Source: Paraburkholderia mimosarum LMG 23256 = NBRC 106338
GTDB lineage: Bacteria > Pseudomonadota > Gammaproteobacteria > Burkholderiales > Burkholderiaceae
Direction: 5' to 3'
Assembly (NCBI RefSeq): GCF_000739815.1
Contig: NZ_BBJJ01000030.1
Span: 26,145 to 90,144, forward strand
DNA: 64,000 bases
In this document: piece after piece, positions 9,931 to 17,457 of the stretch
Position numbering within the stretch: position 1 is the stretch's first letter
Layout: every line of letters begins with the position of its first letter
Notes under the pieces: generated by a model
Told to the model about the DNA's origin: nothing
What the model saw: only the letters and a program-made list of their open reading frames with translations
Database searches by the model: none
Translations under genes and position numbers: made by a program

Positions 9931-10920
9931 ATGAAGACGTTCAAGCAGGCAGCCCTTGCCGCCAGCCTTTCCCTCGTCGCCAGCGCCGCAGCGCTCGTGT
10001 TGACTTCGGGCGCCGCGCAAGCCGCCGAAACCGCGACCGTGGAAGTGCTGTCGATCGTCGAGCACCCCGCGCTCGACGCGATCCGCGACGGCGTGCGCGA
10101 CGAGCTCAAGGCTGCGGGCTACGACGCGGGCAAGAATCTCAAGTGGGAATACCAGAGCGCGCAGGGCAATACGGGCACCGCAGCGCAGATCGCGCGCAAG
10201 TTCGTGGGCGACAACCCGAGCGCGATCGTCGCGATCGCAACGCCTTCCGCTCAGGCCGTTGTTGCCGCAACGAAGTCCGTGCCTGTGGTGTACTCGGGCG
10301 TGACCGATCCGGTCGCCGCACAGCTCGTGAAGACGTGGTCGCCGAGCGGCACGAACGTCACCGGTGTTTCCGACAAGCTCCCGCTCGACAAGCAGGTCGC
10401 GCTCATCAAGCGCGTCGTGCCGAACGCGAAGACCGTCGGCATGGTCTACAACCCCGGCGAAGCAAACTCGGTCGTGGTCGTGAAGGCGCTCAAGGAACTG
10501 CTCGCGCAGCAGGGCATGGCGCTCAAGGAAGCCGCCGCGCCGCGCACCGTCGACATCGGCCCAGCCGCGAAGAGCCTGATCGGGAAGGCCGACGTGATCT
10601 ACACGAACACGGACAACAACGTCGTTTCGGCGTACGAAGCGCTCGTGAAGGTCGCCAACGACGCGAAGATCCCGCTCGTCGCCTCCGACACGGACAGCGT
10701 GAAGCGCGGCGCGATCGCGGCGCTCGGCATCGACTACAGCGATCTCGGCCATCAGACGGGCAAAGTCGTCGTGCGCATCCTCAAGGGCGAAAAGCCGGGC
10801 GCGATCGCCTCGGAAACGAGCAGCAGGCTGCAACTATTCGTGAACCCGGTCGCCGCGCAAAAGCAAGGCGCGACACTCCCGGCCGACCTGCTCAAGGACG
10901 CGACCTCGGTCGTGAAGTAA
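9931..10920 (+). CDS. ABC transporter substrate-binding protein, TrpX-like (ABC_sub_bind)
   Basis: A 329-aa periplasmic binding protein with a signal peptide ending at A-Q-A-A-E (about residue 31). The mature start (VEVLSIVEHPALDAIRDGV) and the later phrases (VVYSGVTDPVAAQLV, GMVYNPGEANSVV, DVIYTNTDNNVVSAYEAL) are those of the ABC_sub_bind family (PF04392), which includes streptococcal TrpX. The ATG at 9931 follows GGGGGAG; an in-frame ATG at 9796 would precede the signal peptide and is rejected. The ligand may be an aromatic amino acid by analogy, but this is inference. Confidence 0.85.
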   Translation: MKTFKQAALAASLSLVASAAALVLTSGAAQAAETATVEVLSIVEHPALDAIRDGVRDELKAAGYDAGKNLKWEYQSAQGNTGTAAQIARKFVGDNPSAIVAIATPSAQAVVAATKSVPVVYSGVTDPVAAQLVKTWSPSGTNVTGVSDKLPLDKQVALIKRVVPNAKTVGMVYNPGEANSVVVVKALKELLAQQGMALKEAAAPRTVDIGPAAKSLIGKADVIYTNTDNNVVSAYEALVKVANDAKIPLVASDTDSVKRGAIAALGIDYSDLGHQTGKVVVRILKGEKPGAIASETSSRLQLFVNPVAAQKQGATLPADLLKDATSVVK

Positions 10921-10970
10921 GCCGGACCCTCAATCGTTACTGCGGCATCTGCGGTAAGCAACGACGGCAG

Positions 10971-11000
10971 CGGCGCCCGTCCCCATGCGGGCGGGCGCCG
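10971..11000 (+). other. GC-rich stem-loop between binding-protein and permease genes
   Basis: Arms CGGCGCCCG (10971-10979) and CGGGCGCCG (10992-11000), nine perfect pairs, with further C/G pairing possible in the loop. No T run follows. It sits in the 131-base gap after the binding-protein gene and could stabilise that mRNA or slow transcription into the permease gene. Confidence 0.45.
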
Positions 11001-11051
11001 CGCGTCGACTCCGGCGCACGGCTGCCGGAGACCGCAACAGGATTTTTCTCC

Positions 11052-11948
11052 ATGTCCCTCTACTCGCTTCTCGGCGCGCTCGAGATCGGCCTGATCTTCA
11101 GTCTCGTGGCCCTCGGGGTATTGATCTCGTTTCGCATCCTCAACTTCCCCGATCTCACCGTGGACGGCAGCTTTCCGCTGGGCGGCGCCGTGGCGGCGAC
11201 GCTCATCGCCGCGGGCCACAATCCTTTTTTGGCCACCGCGTGCGCGATCGCTGCGGGCGCAATTGCCGGCTTCATCACCGGCTGGCTCAATGTGCGCCTG
11301 AAAATCATGGACCTGCTCGCGAGCATCCTGATGATGATCGCGCTCTACTCGATCAACCTGCGCGTGATGGGCGCGCCGAACGTGCCGCTCATTTCGGAAT
11401 CGACGGTGTTCACGATCCTCCAGCCCGCGTGGCTGCCCGACTACGTCCTGCGCCCGCTCGCGCTTTTGGTGGTCGCGCTGGTCGCGAAATTCGGTCTGGA
11501 CTGGTTCTTTTCGTCGCAATACGGCCTCGCGTTGCGCGCGACCGGCGCAAATCCGCGCATGGCGCGTGCGCAAGGCATCGCTACGGGCCGCGCGACGCTG
11601 GCCGGCATGGCGCTTTCGAACGCGCTCGTCGCGCTGGCCGGCGCGCTCTTCGCGCAAACGCAGGGCGGCGCGGATATTTCGATGGGCATCGGCACCATCG
11701 TGATCGGGCTTGCAGCCGTGATCATCGGCGAAAGCATCCTGCCCGCGCGCCGGCTCGTGCTGACCACGCTCGCCGCCGTGCTCGGCGCGATTCTCTATCG
11801 CTTCTTCATCGCGCTCGCGCTCAATAGCGACTTCATCGGCCTGAAGGCGCAGGACCTGAATCTCGTCACCGCCGTACTCGTGACGATCGCGCTCGTCCTG
11901 CCCGCGACGCGCAAGAAGCTGTTCGGCCGCAGGAACGGGAGGGCATGA
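11052..11948 (+). CDS. ABC transporter permease, TrpY-like
   Basis: A 298-aa membrane protein with about eight hydrophobic segments, starting MSLYSLLGALEIGLIFSLVA. It resembles the permease (BPD_transp_2 type) that accompanies ABC_sub_bind proteins: RILNFPDLTVDGSFPLGGA is a conserved phrase, and the loop GLALRATGANPRMARAQGI probably contacts the ATPase. The frame is open across the binding-protein gene but translation surely begins at 11052. One base separates its stop from the ATPase start, indicating coupled translation. Confidence 0.85.
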   Translation: MSLYSLLGALEIGLIFSLVALGVLISFRILNFPDLTVDGSFPLGGAVAATLIAAGHNPFLATACAIAAGAIAGFITGWLNVRLKIMDLLASILMMIALYSINLRVMGAPNVPLISESTVFTILQPAWLPDYVLRPLALLVVALVAKFGLDWFFSSQYGLALRATGANPRMARAQGIATGRATLAGMALSNALVALAGALFAQTQGGADISMGIGTIVIGLAAVIIGESILPARRLVLTTLAAVLGAILYRFFIALALNSDFIGLKAQDLNLVTAVLVTIALVLPATRKKLFGRRNGRA

Positions 11949-11949
11949 A

Positions 11950-12744
11950 ATGCTCAGCGCCAAAGACCTCAAGCTGACCTTCAACCCCGGCACGCCGATC
12001 GAAACGCGTGCGCTGCGCGGTCTCGACCTCGAGATTCCGAGCGGCCAGTTCGTCGCCGTGATCGGCTCGAACGGCGCGGGCAAGTCCACCTTCCTCAACG
12101 CGATCAGCGGCGACCAGATGGTGGATAGCGGATCGATCACGATCGACGGTCAGGACGTCACGAAAAGAGAGGCGTGGGACCGGGCGCATCTCGTTGCACG
12201 CGTGTTCCAGGATCCCATGGCCGGCACCTGCGAAGCGCTCACGATTGAAGAGAACATGGCGCTCGCCATGGCGCGCGGCAAACGCCGCGGCTTCGGCCCC
12301 GCGCTGAAAAAGCAGGATCGCGAACGGTTCCGCGCGAAGCTTCGCCTCCTGAATCTGGGGCTCGAAAACCGCCTGTCCGATCGAATCGGGCTGCTTTCGG
12401 GCGGTCAACGCCAGGCGGTGAGCCTGCTGATGGCGTCGCTGCAGCCATCGCGCATCCTGCTGCTCGACGAGCACACGGCGGCGCTCGATCCGAAAACGGC
12501 GGGGTTCGTGCTCGAACTGACCGCGCGCATCGTCGAGGAATCGAAGCTCACGACCATGATGGTCACGCACAGCATGCGCCAGGCGCTCGACTACGGCCAG
12601 CGCACCGTGATGCTGCACCAGGGTCAGGTGGTGCTCGACGTCTCGGGCGACACGCGCCGCGGCCTCGACGTGCCAGACCTGTTGCGCCTGTTCGAGCAGA
12701 ACCGCCACGAGAAGCTGGACGACGACGCGCTGCTGTTGGGCTGA
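11950..12744 (+). CDS. ABC transporter ATP-binding protein, TrpZ-like
   Basis: A 264-aa ATPase. Walker A is GSNGAGKS (39-46). The signature is LLSGGQRQAVSLLMA and Walker B is ILLLDEHTAALDP, with His in place of the usual Pro after the catalytic Glu; this DEHTAALDP form is typical of the TrpZ-like group. The switch His is in VTHSMRQAL. It is the third and last gene of the operon and is followed by a clear terminator. Confidence 0.87.
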   Translation: MLSAKDLKLTFNPGTPIETRALRGLDLEIPSGQFVAVIGSNGAGKSTFLNAISGDQMVDSGSITIDGQDVTKREAWDRAHLVARVFQDPMAGTCEALTIEENMALAMARGKRRGFGPALKKQDRERFRAKLRLLNLGLENRLSDRIGLLSGGQRQAVSLLMASLQPSRILLLDEHTAALDPKTAGFVLELTARIVEESKLTTMMVTHSMRQALDYGQRTVMLHQGQVVLDVSGDTRRGLDVPDLLRLFEQNRHEKLDDDALLLG

Positions 12745-12768
12745 AGCGCCGCGCTTCGCGCAAGGGAT

Positions 12769-12800
12769 GCCTGCCCCTCGTTCGAGGCCGCGGGCTTTTT
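12769..12800 (+). terminator. Intrinsic terminator of the TrpXYZ-like operon
   Basis: A two-part stem: GCCTGC (12769-12774) pairs with GCGGGC (12790-12795) allowing one G-U, and CCTC (12776-12779) pairs with GAGG (12784-12787). It is followed directly by TTTTT (12796-12800). Position is 25 bases after the ATPase stop. Confidence 0.7.
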
Positions 12801-12848
12801 CCATGGCTTTGCGAAGATTCCCGGGAAAGGGCGGCGAATCCGGCGCGC

Positions 12849-12854
12849 TATAAT
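12849..12854 (+). promoter_or_regulatory. Perfect -10 hexamer TATAAT for the zinc-ribbon gene
   Basis: TATAAT lies 40 bases upstream of the ATG at 12895 and downstream of the preceding terminator. No good -35 is seen at 16-18 bases further up, so the promoter may need an activator or be weak. Confidence 0.45.
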
Positions 12855-12894
12855 TTTCCGTTTTCATTGCCTTCGTCGGCACCAAGGATCACAC

Positions 12895-13236
12895 ATGAGC
12901 ACATTGCCCCCCTGCCCGAAATGCAATTCCGCGTTTACGTACGAGGATAACGGCGTCTACATCTGCCCGGAGTGCGCGCACGAATGGTCGGCGCAAGAAG
13001 CCGCGCCGGCCGAAGCCGCCGGCAAGGTTTATCGCGATTCGGCCGGAAATGTCCTGCACGACGGGGATACCGTCACGGTCATCAAGGACCTGAAACTCAA
13101 GGGTTCGGGCGGCGTGATCAAGATGGGCACCAAGGTGAAAAACATCCGGCTCGTGGACAGCGACCACGATATCGACTGCAAGATCGACGGCTTTGGCGCC
13201 ATGAGCCTGAAGTCGGAATTCGTCAGGAAAGCGTGA
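12895..13236 (+). CDS. yjdM: Zinc-ribbon protein YjdM (PhnA family)
   Basis: A 113-aa protein with an N-terminal zinc ribbon (CPKC at 7-10 and CPEC near 26-29) and a C-terminal SH3-like PhnA domain (GKVYRDSAGNVLHDGDTVTV ... GFGAMSLKSEFV). The full-length match is to E. coli YjdM, once named PhnA. Despite the name it is not a proven phosphonate enzyme and its role is unclear. It has its own -10 element. AAGG ten bases upstream serves as ribosome binding site. Confidence 0.9.
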   Translation: MSTLPPCPKCNSAFTYEDNGVYICPECAHEWSAQEAAPAEAAGKVYRDSAGNVLHDGDTVTVIKDLKLKGSGGVIKMGTKVKNIRLVDSDHDIDCKIDGFGAMSLKSEFVRKA

Positions 13237-13563
13237 CCAGCGGCACGTGGGTCAACGGGGGCGGCTCCTGCCCCCCGCGATGTCGGCAGACAAGCCGAAT
13301 ATCTGCTTCGGACTCCGACTCAATTCAAGCGCGTTTCCCGAATACCTGAACGTTCACTGCGCACCATGGCGTGACGCTCGCGCCAGTCGTTTCGACAAAC
13401 GCGCGACCGAAGGGCAAATCGCGACATGCGCCGTGCTCCTTGCATTATCCGGCGATGCGATCGATCATAGGCTGGCTGTCCGTACGCCGGAGCGCCGCCC
13501 GAACGATTGTTCAGCAAATTTGCGTGCAACTGTATATGGCCAGCGCAGCGGCGCCGAACCACA

Positions 13564-13598
13564 CTGCTTGAGGCGCCGCCTTCGGGCGCCTCAAGCAG
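13564..13598 (+). repeat. Perfect 14-bp inverted repeat
   Basis: CTGCTTGAGGCGCC (13564-13577) and GGCGCCTCAAGCAG (13585-13598) with a 7-base loop. As RNA this is a very stable hairpin about 80 bases upstream of the aminotransferase start. There is no T run after either arm. Confidence 0.75.
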
Positions 13599-13655
13599 CC
13601 AGTTTCGCAGCCCGTTTCGCAGCCAATTCCGCAGCCAATTCCGCAGCTCACTTCC
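13597..13655 (+). repeat. Five degenerate 12-bp tandem repeats
   Basis: Units AGCCAGTTTCGC, AGCCCGTTTCGC, AGCCAATTCCGC, AGCCAATTCCGC and a final AGCTCACTTCC. The third and fourth units are identical. They fill the space between the inverted repeat and the ribosome binding region of the next gene, so a change in copy number would alter the leader length. Confidence 0.75.
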
Positions 13656-13675
13656 AGGCAAGCCAGGTACCCACG

Positions 13676-14953
13676 ATGAACGACAACGCGCTCCACCCCG
13701 ATCCGCTGACCACTTCGCGCGCAGCGGCGGCAGCGGCCGAGGCCGCGCCCGTCCCTTGCCCTGTCGTCGATACGCTCGACCGCATCCTTCCCGAGGAACC
13801 GCTCCTCATGATGGGCGCGGGCCCCGTGCCGATTCCCGACGCCGTGGCCAAGGCCAACTCGGTCGTCATCAATCACCTCGGCGATACCATGGCGCGCGTC
13901 ATCGATCAGGTGAAGACGATGGCGCGCTACGTGTTCCAGACCCGCTCGAACTGGGTGCTCGGTGTGGCCGGCCCGGGGTCGGCGGCAATGGAAATGGCGA
14001 TCTCCAACCTCGCGTGGCCGGGCACGCGCGTGCTCTCCATCGTCAACGGCTTCTTCAGCGCGCGCATGGCCGAAATGGCGCGCCGCGTGGGCGCCGAGGT
14101 CACCACGCTCGACGTCGCCGACCGCGAGATCGCCTCGCTCGACGCCGTGAAGCAGGCCATCGAGCGCACGCGCCCTGCCATCGTCACGATCGTGCACGGG
14201 GAAACGTCGAACACGGTCTGGAATCGCGAACTCAGGGAAATCGTGCAGCTCGCCAAGGCCGCCGGCGCGCTCGTGGTGGTGGACGCCGTGTGCACGCTGA
14301 GCACCATGCCGCTCGACATGGACGCATGGGGCATCGACGTCGTGATCACGGGCGGTCAAAAGGGCCTCTCGTCGATTCCCGGCGTTTCGCTGATCGCCTT
14401 CTCGGACGCCGCCTGGGAGCGCGTGCGCACGCGCACTACGCCGAACACCCACTGGTGCCTCGACGCCATGCTCGCCGAAAACTTCTGGCACAACGCCGGC
14501 TATCACTACACCGCGCCCGTTTCCGGCGTGCTCGCGCTGCATGAGGCACTGCGCCTCGTTTGCACGGAAACGCTGGAAAAGCGTTATGCGCGCCATCTGC
14601 GCTGCTCGCTGGCGCTGCAAAGCGGCGTGGGCGCGCTGGGCCTCGCGCTCTACACGCCGCAGAGTTGCCGCCTCAACTCCGTGGTCGGCATCGCCCTTCC
14701 CGAGGGCGTCACCGCGCGCGAGGTCTGCAATCACATCTCGCAGCAATATCAGGTGGAGATCGCGGGATCGTTCGGTCTCCCGATCGTTCGCATCGGGCAG
14801 ATGGGCGAGCAGTGCCGCGAGCACCACCTCTTTCGCACCGTGCACGCGCTGGGCCGCACGATGAGCGATCTTGGCGTGAAGGTCGACCTGCCCGCCGGCG
14901 TCGCCGCGCTCGAAGAGTCGCTCTCGGCCAGTTCGCGCGAAACGCGGCGCTAA
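13676..14953 (+). CDS. Class V aminotransferase (alanine/serine-glyoxylate aminotransferase family)
   Basis: A 425-aa PLP enzyme. The entry phrase LLMMGAGPVPIPDAV is typical of class V small-molecule transaminases. The PLP-linked lysine is K229 in TGGQKGLSSIPG, and the Asp that contacts the PLP nitrogen lies in VVDAVCTLST. Relatives include alanine-glyoxylate, serine-glyoxylate and pyridoxamine-pyruvate transaminases; the residues visible do not separate them. The first 35 residues are an unconserved Ala-rich leader, so an internal start is possible. It follows the repeat-rich leader described separately. Confidence 0.8.
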   Translation: MNDNALHPDPLTTSRAAAAAAEAAPVPCPVVDTLDRILPEEPLLMMGAGPVPIPDAVAKANSVVINHLGDTMARVIDQVKTMARYVFQTRSNWVLGVAGPGSAAMEMAISNLAWPGTRVLSIVNGFFSARMAEMARRVGAEVTTLDVADREIASLDAVKQAIERTRPAIVTIVHGETSNTVWNRELREIVQLAKAAGALVVVDAVCTLSTMPLDMDAWGIDVVITGGQKGLSSIPGVSLIAFSDAAWERVRTRTTPNTHWCLDAMLAENFWHNAGYHYTAPVSGVLALHEALRLVCTETLEKRYARHLRCSLALQSGVGALGLALYTPQSCRLNSVVGIALPEGVTAREVCNHISQQYQVEIAGSFGLPIVRIGQMGEQCREHHLFRTVHALGRTMSDLGVKVDLPAGVAALEESLSASSRETRR

Positions 14954-15022
14954 GCGCAACGCCGTATGCGGCGCCATGTGCGTCGTTGAGCACGTGCGGC
15001 CGCGTGGCGCGCCGCGAAGCGC

Positions 15023-15781
15023 TCATAGCCGTCGCGCTCGCACACAAATGAACGCCGGCGCCTGCGCGAGTTCTGCGTACAGTGCCGGCGATACCGCTTT
15101 CATTTCCGGTTGCGGCTCGGGCTCGAGCACCCGCTCGATCGCCCAGCCCGTTTCCGTGAGCGCATTGAAGATGTCCGCAAGCGGCCGCCTGAACGCTTCC
15201 ACCCACGGCTTGGGCTCGCCGAAGCCGCCCCAGTGCAGGCCAAACCGCGTCGTCTGGAAGTAGCTGCGCGAGCCGCGCGTGCGCGTGTCGATCCAGTCGC
15301 GCATGGGGTGCGACATCGAAAACACCAGCAGCGCGCCGGGACGCGCCACGCGGTGGAACTCCCGAAAGGCCGGTGCGAGATGCTCGACGTAGTCGAGCGC
15401 CAGCGAGCACACGATGCGATCGACCACCGCATCGGCCAGCCAGTCGAGCGGGCGCCCGAGATCGCCCACTGCGATCTCGACAGCGAGACCCGCGCAACGC
15501 GCTTTCGCCAGTTCGACCATCGCAGGCGTTACGTCGAAGGCCTGCACGCGCGCGCCCTCGCGCGCCAGCTCCGCGCTCACGATGCCGGGCCCGCAGCCCG
15601 CGTCGAGCACGTCTAGCCCCGCCACCGCGCCAAGCAGCGAGCGCGTGGCGGGCCGCTCGTAGAGCGCGTTGTGCGGCTTGCCGGGCGCCTGCTCGGCATA
15701 GCGCCCGGCGAACTGCGTGTAGCTGGCGCGGCCCGGCAGTTCGTTGGCCGTTGCGTCGGGGTTCTTTTCGTCGGTGGACAT
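15023..15781 (-). CDS. Class I SAM-dependent methyltransferase
   Basis: A 252-aa protein with a Rossmann methyltransferase fold. Motif I is LDVLDAGCGPGIVS, the acidic SAM ribose contact follows in VQAFDVT, and motif IV-like segments follow (DRIVCSLALDYVEHL). The region after it (PGALLVFSMSHPM) is the usual post-motif strand. The substrate cannot be deduced. The ATG at 15781 (MSTDEKN) is chosen; one at 15820 would add 13 residues. Confidence 0.8.
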   Translation of the reverse strand: MSTDEKNPDATANELPGRASYTQFAGRYAEQAPGKPHNALYERPATRSLLGAVAGLDVLDAGCGPGIVSAELAREGARVQAFDVTPAMVELAKARCAGLAVEIAVGDLGRPLDWLADAVVDRIVCSLALDYVEHLAPAFREFHRVARPGALLVFSMSHPMRDWIDTRTRGSRSYFQTTRFGLHWGGFGEPKPWVEAFRRPLADIFNALTETGWAIERVLEPEPQPEMKAVSPALYAELAQAPAFICVRARRL

Positions 15782-15880
15782 GAGAGCGCGAGGAAGCGGA
15801 TTGAATACGCCATTGTCCACCGTTTTGTCCGCCGTTTGGCGCAGCCGACCACCACCACACCAACGCCAGGCGAGCCCAGA

Positions 15881-17050
15881 CTAGAACAGCATCGAAATGC
15901 CCGCCATGCCGACGAACTGCGCGTTCGTCGATGACGGCGACGCATTCTGCGAGTCGCCGACGGTCGCCACAGCGCCGCCCACATTGCCCCTCGCGCCGAG
16001 CGTCTGGCCGCCCGCACGCTGATACGCCTGCAAGGCATAGAGCGTGGTGCGCTTCGAAAGATGCCATGATTCGCGTAGCGAGTACTGCCGATAGCGCGCC
16101 GCGCTCGTGATGCCATTGGCCTTCGCGGCCATCGTGTACGAGAACGCGGCCGCCAGATCGAACTCAGGCGTTGCGCGCCATGCGGCGAGTGCGCCGTAGG
16201 TGTTGAACACGGCCGTGTTCGCAAACGCCGCGGTGCCGCCCGCCAGATATTGCACGTTGGTGTAGTTCAGGCCAAACGTGAAGTCGCCCAGCGTGTAGTT
16301 GCCCGCGGCGGCGATGTTTTGCACCGCCCGCGCCGACGCATATCCGCGATTCACCGCTGAGATGGCAAACGAGCCCGAAGCGTTTGGATCAAAACCCGCT
16401 GTGCGGCCCGTGTTATTCAGGCGCAGATAGCCTGCCGCAAGGCTGAGCGGGCCGCCCGTGTAGCGCAGCGCGGCGCTCACGCTCTGCCCCTTGCCCGGAC
16501 TCCCCGCGATGCCGCTGAAGCCGTATAGCGCGCTCGCGCTCACGCCCTTGAACACCGGGGATACATAGGTGAGCGCATTGTTGATGCGCACCGTGGTATT
16601 GAGGCTGTCGTAGTCGCCGGGATGGGAACCCGTTGCGCCCGTGAGCCAGCTGTTCGCGGCGAGCGCACCGACGAAGAGCATATAGGGCGTGTACTGGCGG
16701 CCCATCGTCAGGGTGCCGTAGGTGTCGTTGGCGAGGCCCACGTAGGCCTGCCGGTTGAAAAGCCGGCCGGCCGACACTGCGGCGCCCGTGTTCGCGTCGA
16801 AGCCCGCCTGCAGGTCGAAGATCGCGCGGGTGCCGCCACCCAGATCTTCGTTGCCGCGAAGTCCGAACTTGGAGGCATACAGGTTGCCGTGGCGCAGGTA
16901 GACGTTCGAGCTACCGTTCTGGTTGTTGACGTAGCTGATCGCGTCGTCGACCGTACCGTACAGCGTCACGTTCGATTGCGCCTGAACGGACGCCACGTCA
17001 CAGAGGGCTGCCGCAAGCAGGAAGGCGCGCGTTTTTGCGTGTCTGTTCAT
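15881..17050 (-). CDS. Gram-negative outer membrane porin
   Basis: A 389-aa trimeric porin of the beta-proteobacterial family. It has a signal peptide, then the mature start QSNVTLYGTVDDAISYVNNQ, which is the classic YG-D opening of this group. It also has the early-strand phrase LRGNEDLGGGTRAIFDLQAGF and the aromatic C-terminus ending in F (GISMLF) needed for BAM assembly. It is transcribed divergently from an MFS carrier and glycosidase, so it probably admits their sugar substrate through the outer membrane. Confidence 0.92.
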   Translation of the reverse strand: MNRHAKTRAFLLAAALCDVASVQAQSNVTLYGTVDDAISYVNNQNGSSNVYLRHGNLYASKFGLRGNEDLGGGTRAIFDLQAGFDANTGAAVSAGRLFNRQAYVGLANDTYGTLTMGRQYTPYMLFVGALAANSWLTGATGSHPGDYDSLNTTVRINNALTYVSPVFKGVSASALYGFSGIAGSPGKGQSVSAALRYTGGPLSLAAGYLRLNNTGRTAGFDPNASGSFAISAVNRGYASARAVQNIAAAGNYTLGDFTFGLNYTNVQYLAGGTAAFANTAVFNTYGALAAWRATPEFDLAAAFSYTMAAKANGITSAARYRQYSLRESWHLSKRTTLYALQAYQRAGGQTLGARGNVGGAVATVGDSQNASPSSTNAQFVGMAGISMLF

Positions 17051-17114
17051 CAGGTCTCCTCATGTTATTGCACGAACCAGCGCATGAATGGACAGTCCGG
17101 CGCGTGCAAATTTC

Positions 17115-17128
17115 TTGTCATCTGACAA
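17115..17128. promoter_or_regulatory. Candidate operator TTGTCA-TC-TGACAA
   Basis: A perfect 6-bp dyad with 2-base spacer, 65 bases upstream of the porin start. The TTGTCA/TGACAA half-sites look like those bound by GntR/FadR-type regulators of sugar-acid genes. Identity of the regulator is inference. Confidence 0.5.
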
Positions 17129-17332
17129 CCGATGTCAGGATGAGCGAGGGCATCGTAGGTTTGACAAAGACCAACGTCAAGCACAGGAGCCTCGCCACGC
17201 AAGCTAGTTGAAAGATGCCTGATCTACCTCAAACCGCCCAGAATATTGCGCCCACTGGCGTGGTCCCCGCTGTCCGCGCACCTTGACACCGACCGGCCGC
17301 AAACATAGCATCTGGCGGCAGATCAGATGTGC

Positions 17333-17345
17333 GTCATCGTATGAC
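17333..17345. promoter_or_regulatory. Candidate operator GTCAT-CGT-ATGAC
   Basis: A perfect 5-bp dyad with 3-base spacer, 112 bases upstream of the MFS start. It shares the GTCA/TGAC core with the site at 17115. Confidence 0.45.
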
Positions 17346-17457
17346 ATAGCAGCGGTGTACCAGTGGCATAAATACTCGCATGTGAGAACCATCTCTTTAA
17401 TTAGTAAAGCGAACCTATTTTCGCCCAACAACAACCCGGGAACATGGGGAGACAACA

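Larger units (their letters stand above)
13237..13675. other. Leader of the aminotransferase gene with long hairpin and 12-bp repeats
   Basis: A 439-base region without a convincing gene. Its 3' part holds a 14-bp perfect inverted repeat (13564-13577 with 13585-13598) directly abutting a degenerate 12-bp tandem repeat (13597-13655). The frame of the next gene is open across it, but codon use and the repeats speak against translation. Confidence 0.5.
17051..17457. promoter_or_regulatory. Divergent promoter region of porin and MFS/GH31 genes
   Basis: A 407-base region between two divergent genes. It contains two perfect dyads with the same GTCA/TGAC core (17115-17128 and 17333-17345), each near one of the two genes. 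This suggests a shared repressor, perhaps of the GntR/FadR type, which recognises such cores. No regulator gene is nearby in the window. Confidence 0.5.

Noticed and set aside
9631..10109. Minus-strand open frames at the edge of the AT-rich region
   Set aside because: They overlap the start of the plus-strand binding-protein gene and have no recognisable domain or good start.
13597..13655. CRISPR-like array
   Set aside because: The repeats are 12 bp, degenerate and directly tandem with no spacers, and no cas gene is present.
12895..14953. A phosphonate degradation locus (PhnA-like plus PhnW-like aminotransferase)
   Set aside because: YjdM is not a proven phosphonate enzyme, the aminotransferase is not specifically PhnW-like, and no phnX, phnC-E or regulator is nearby.
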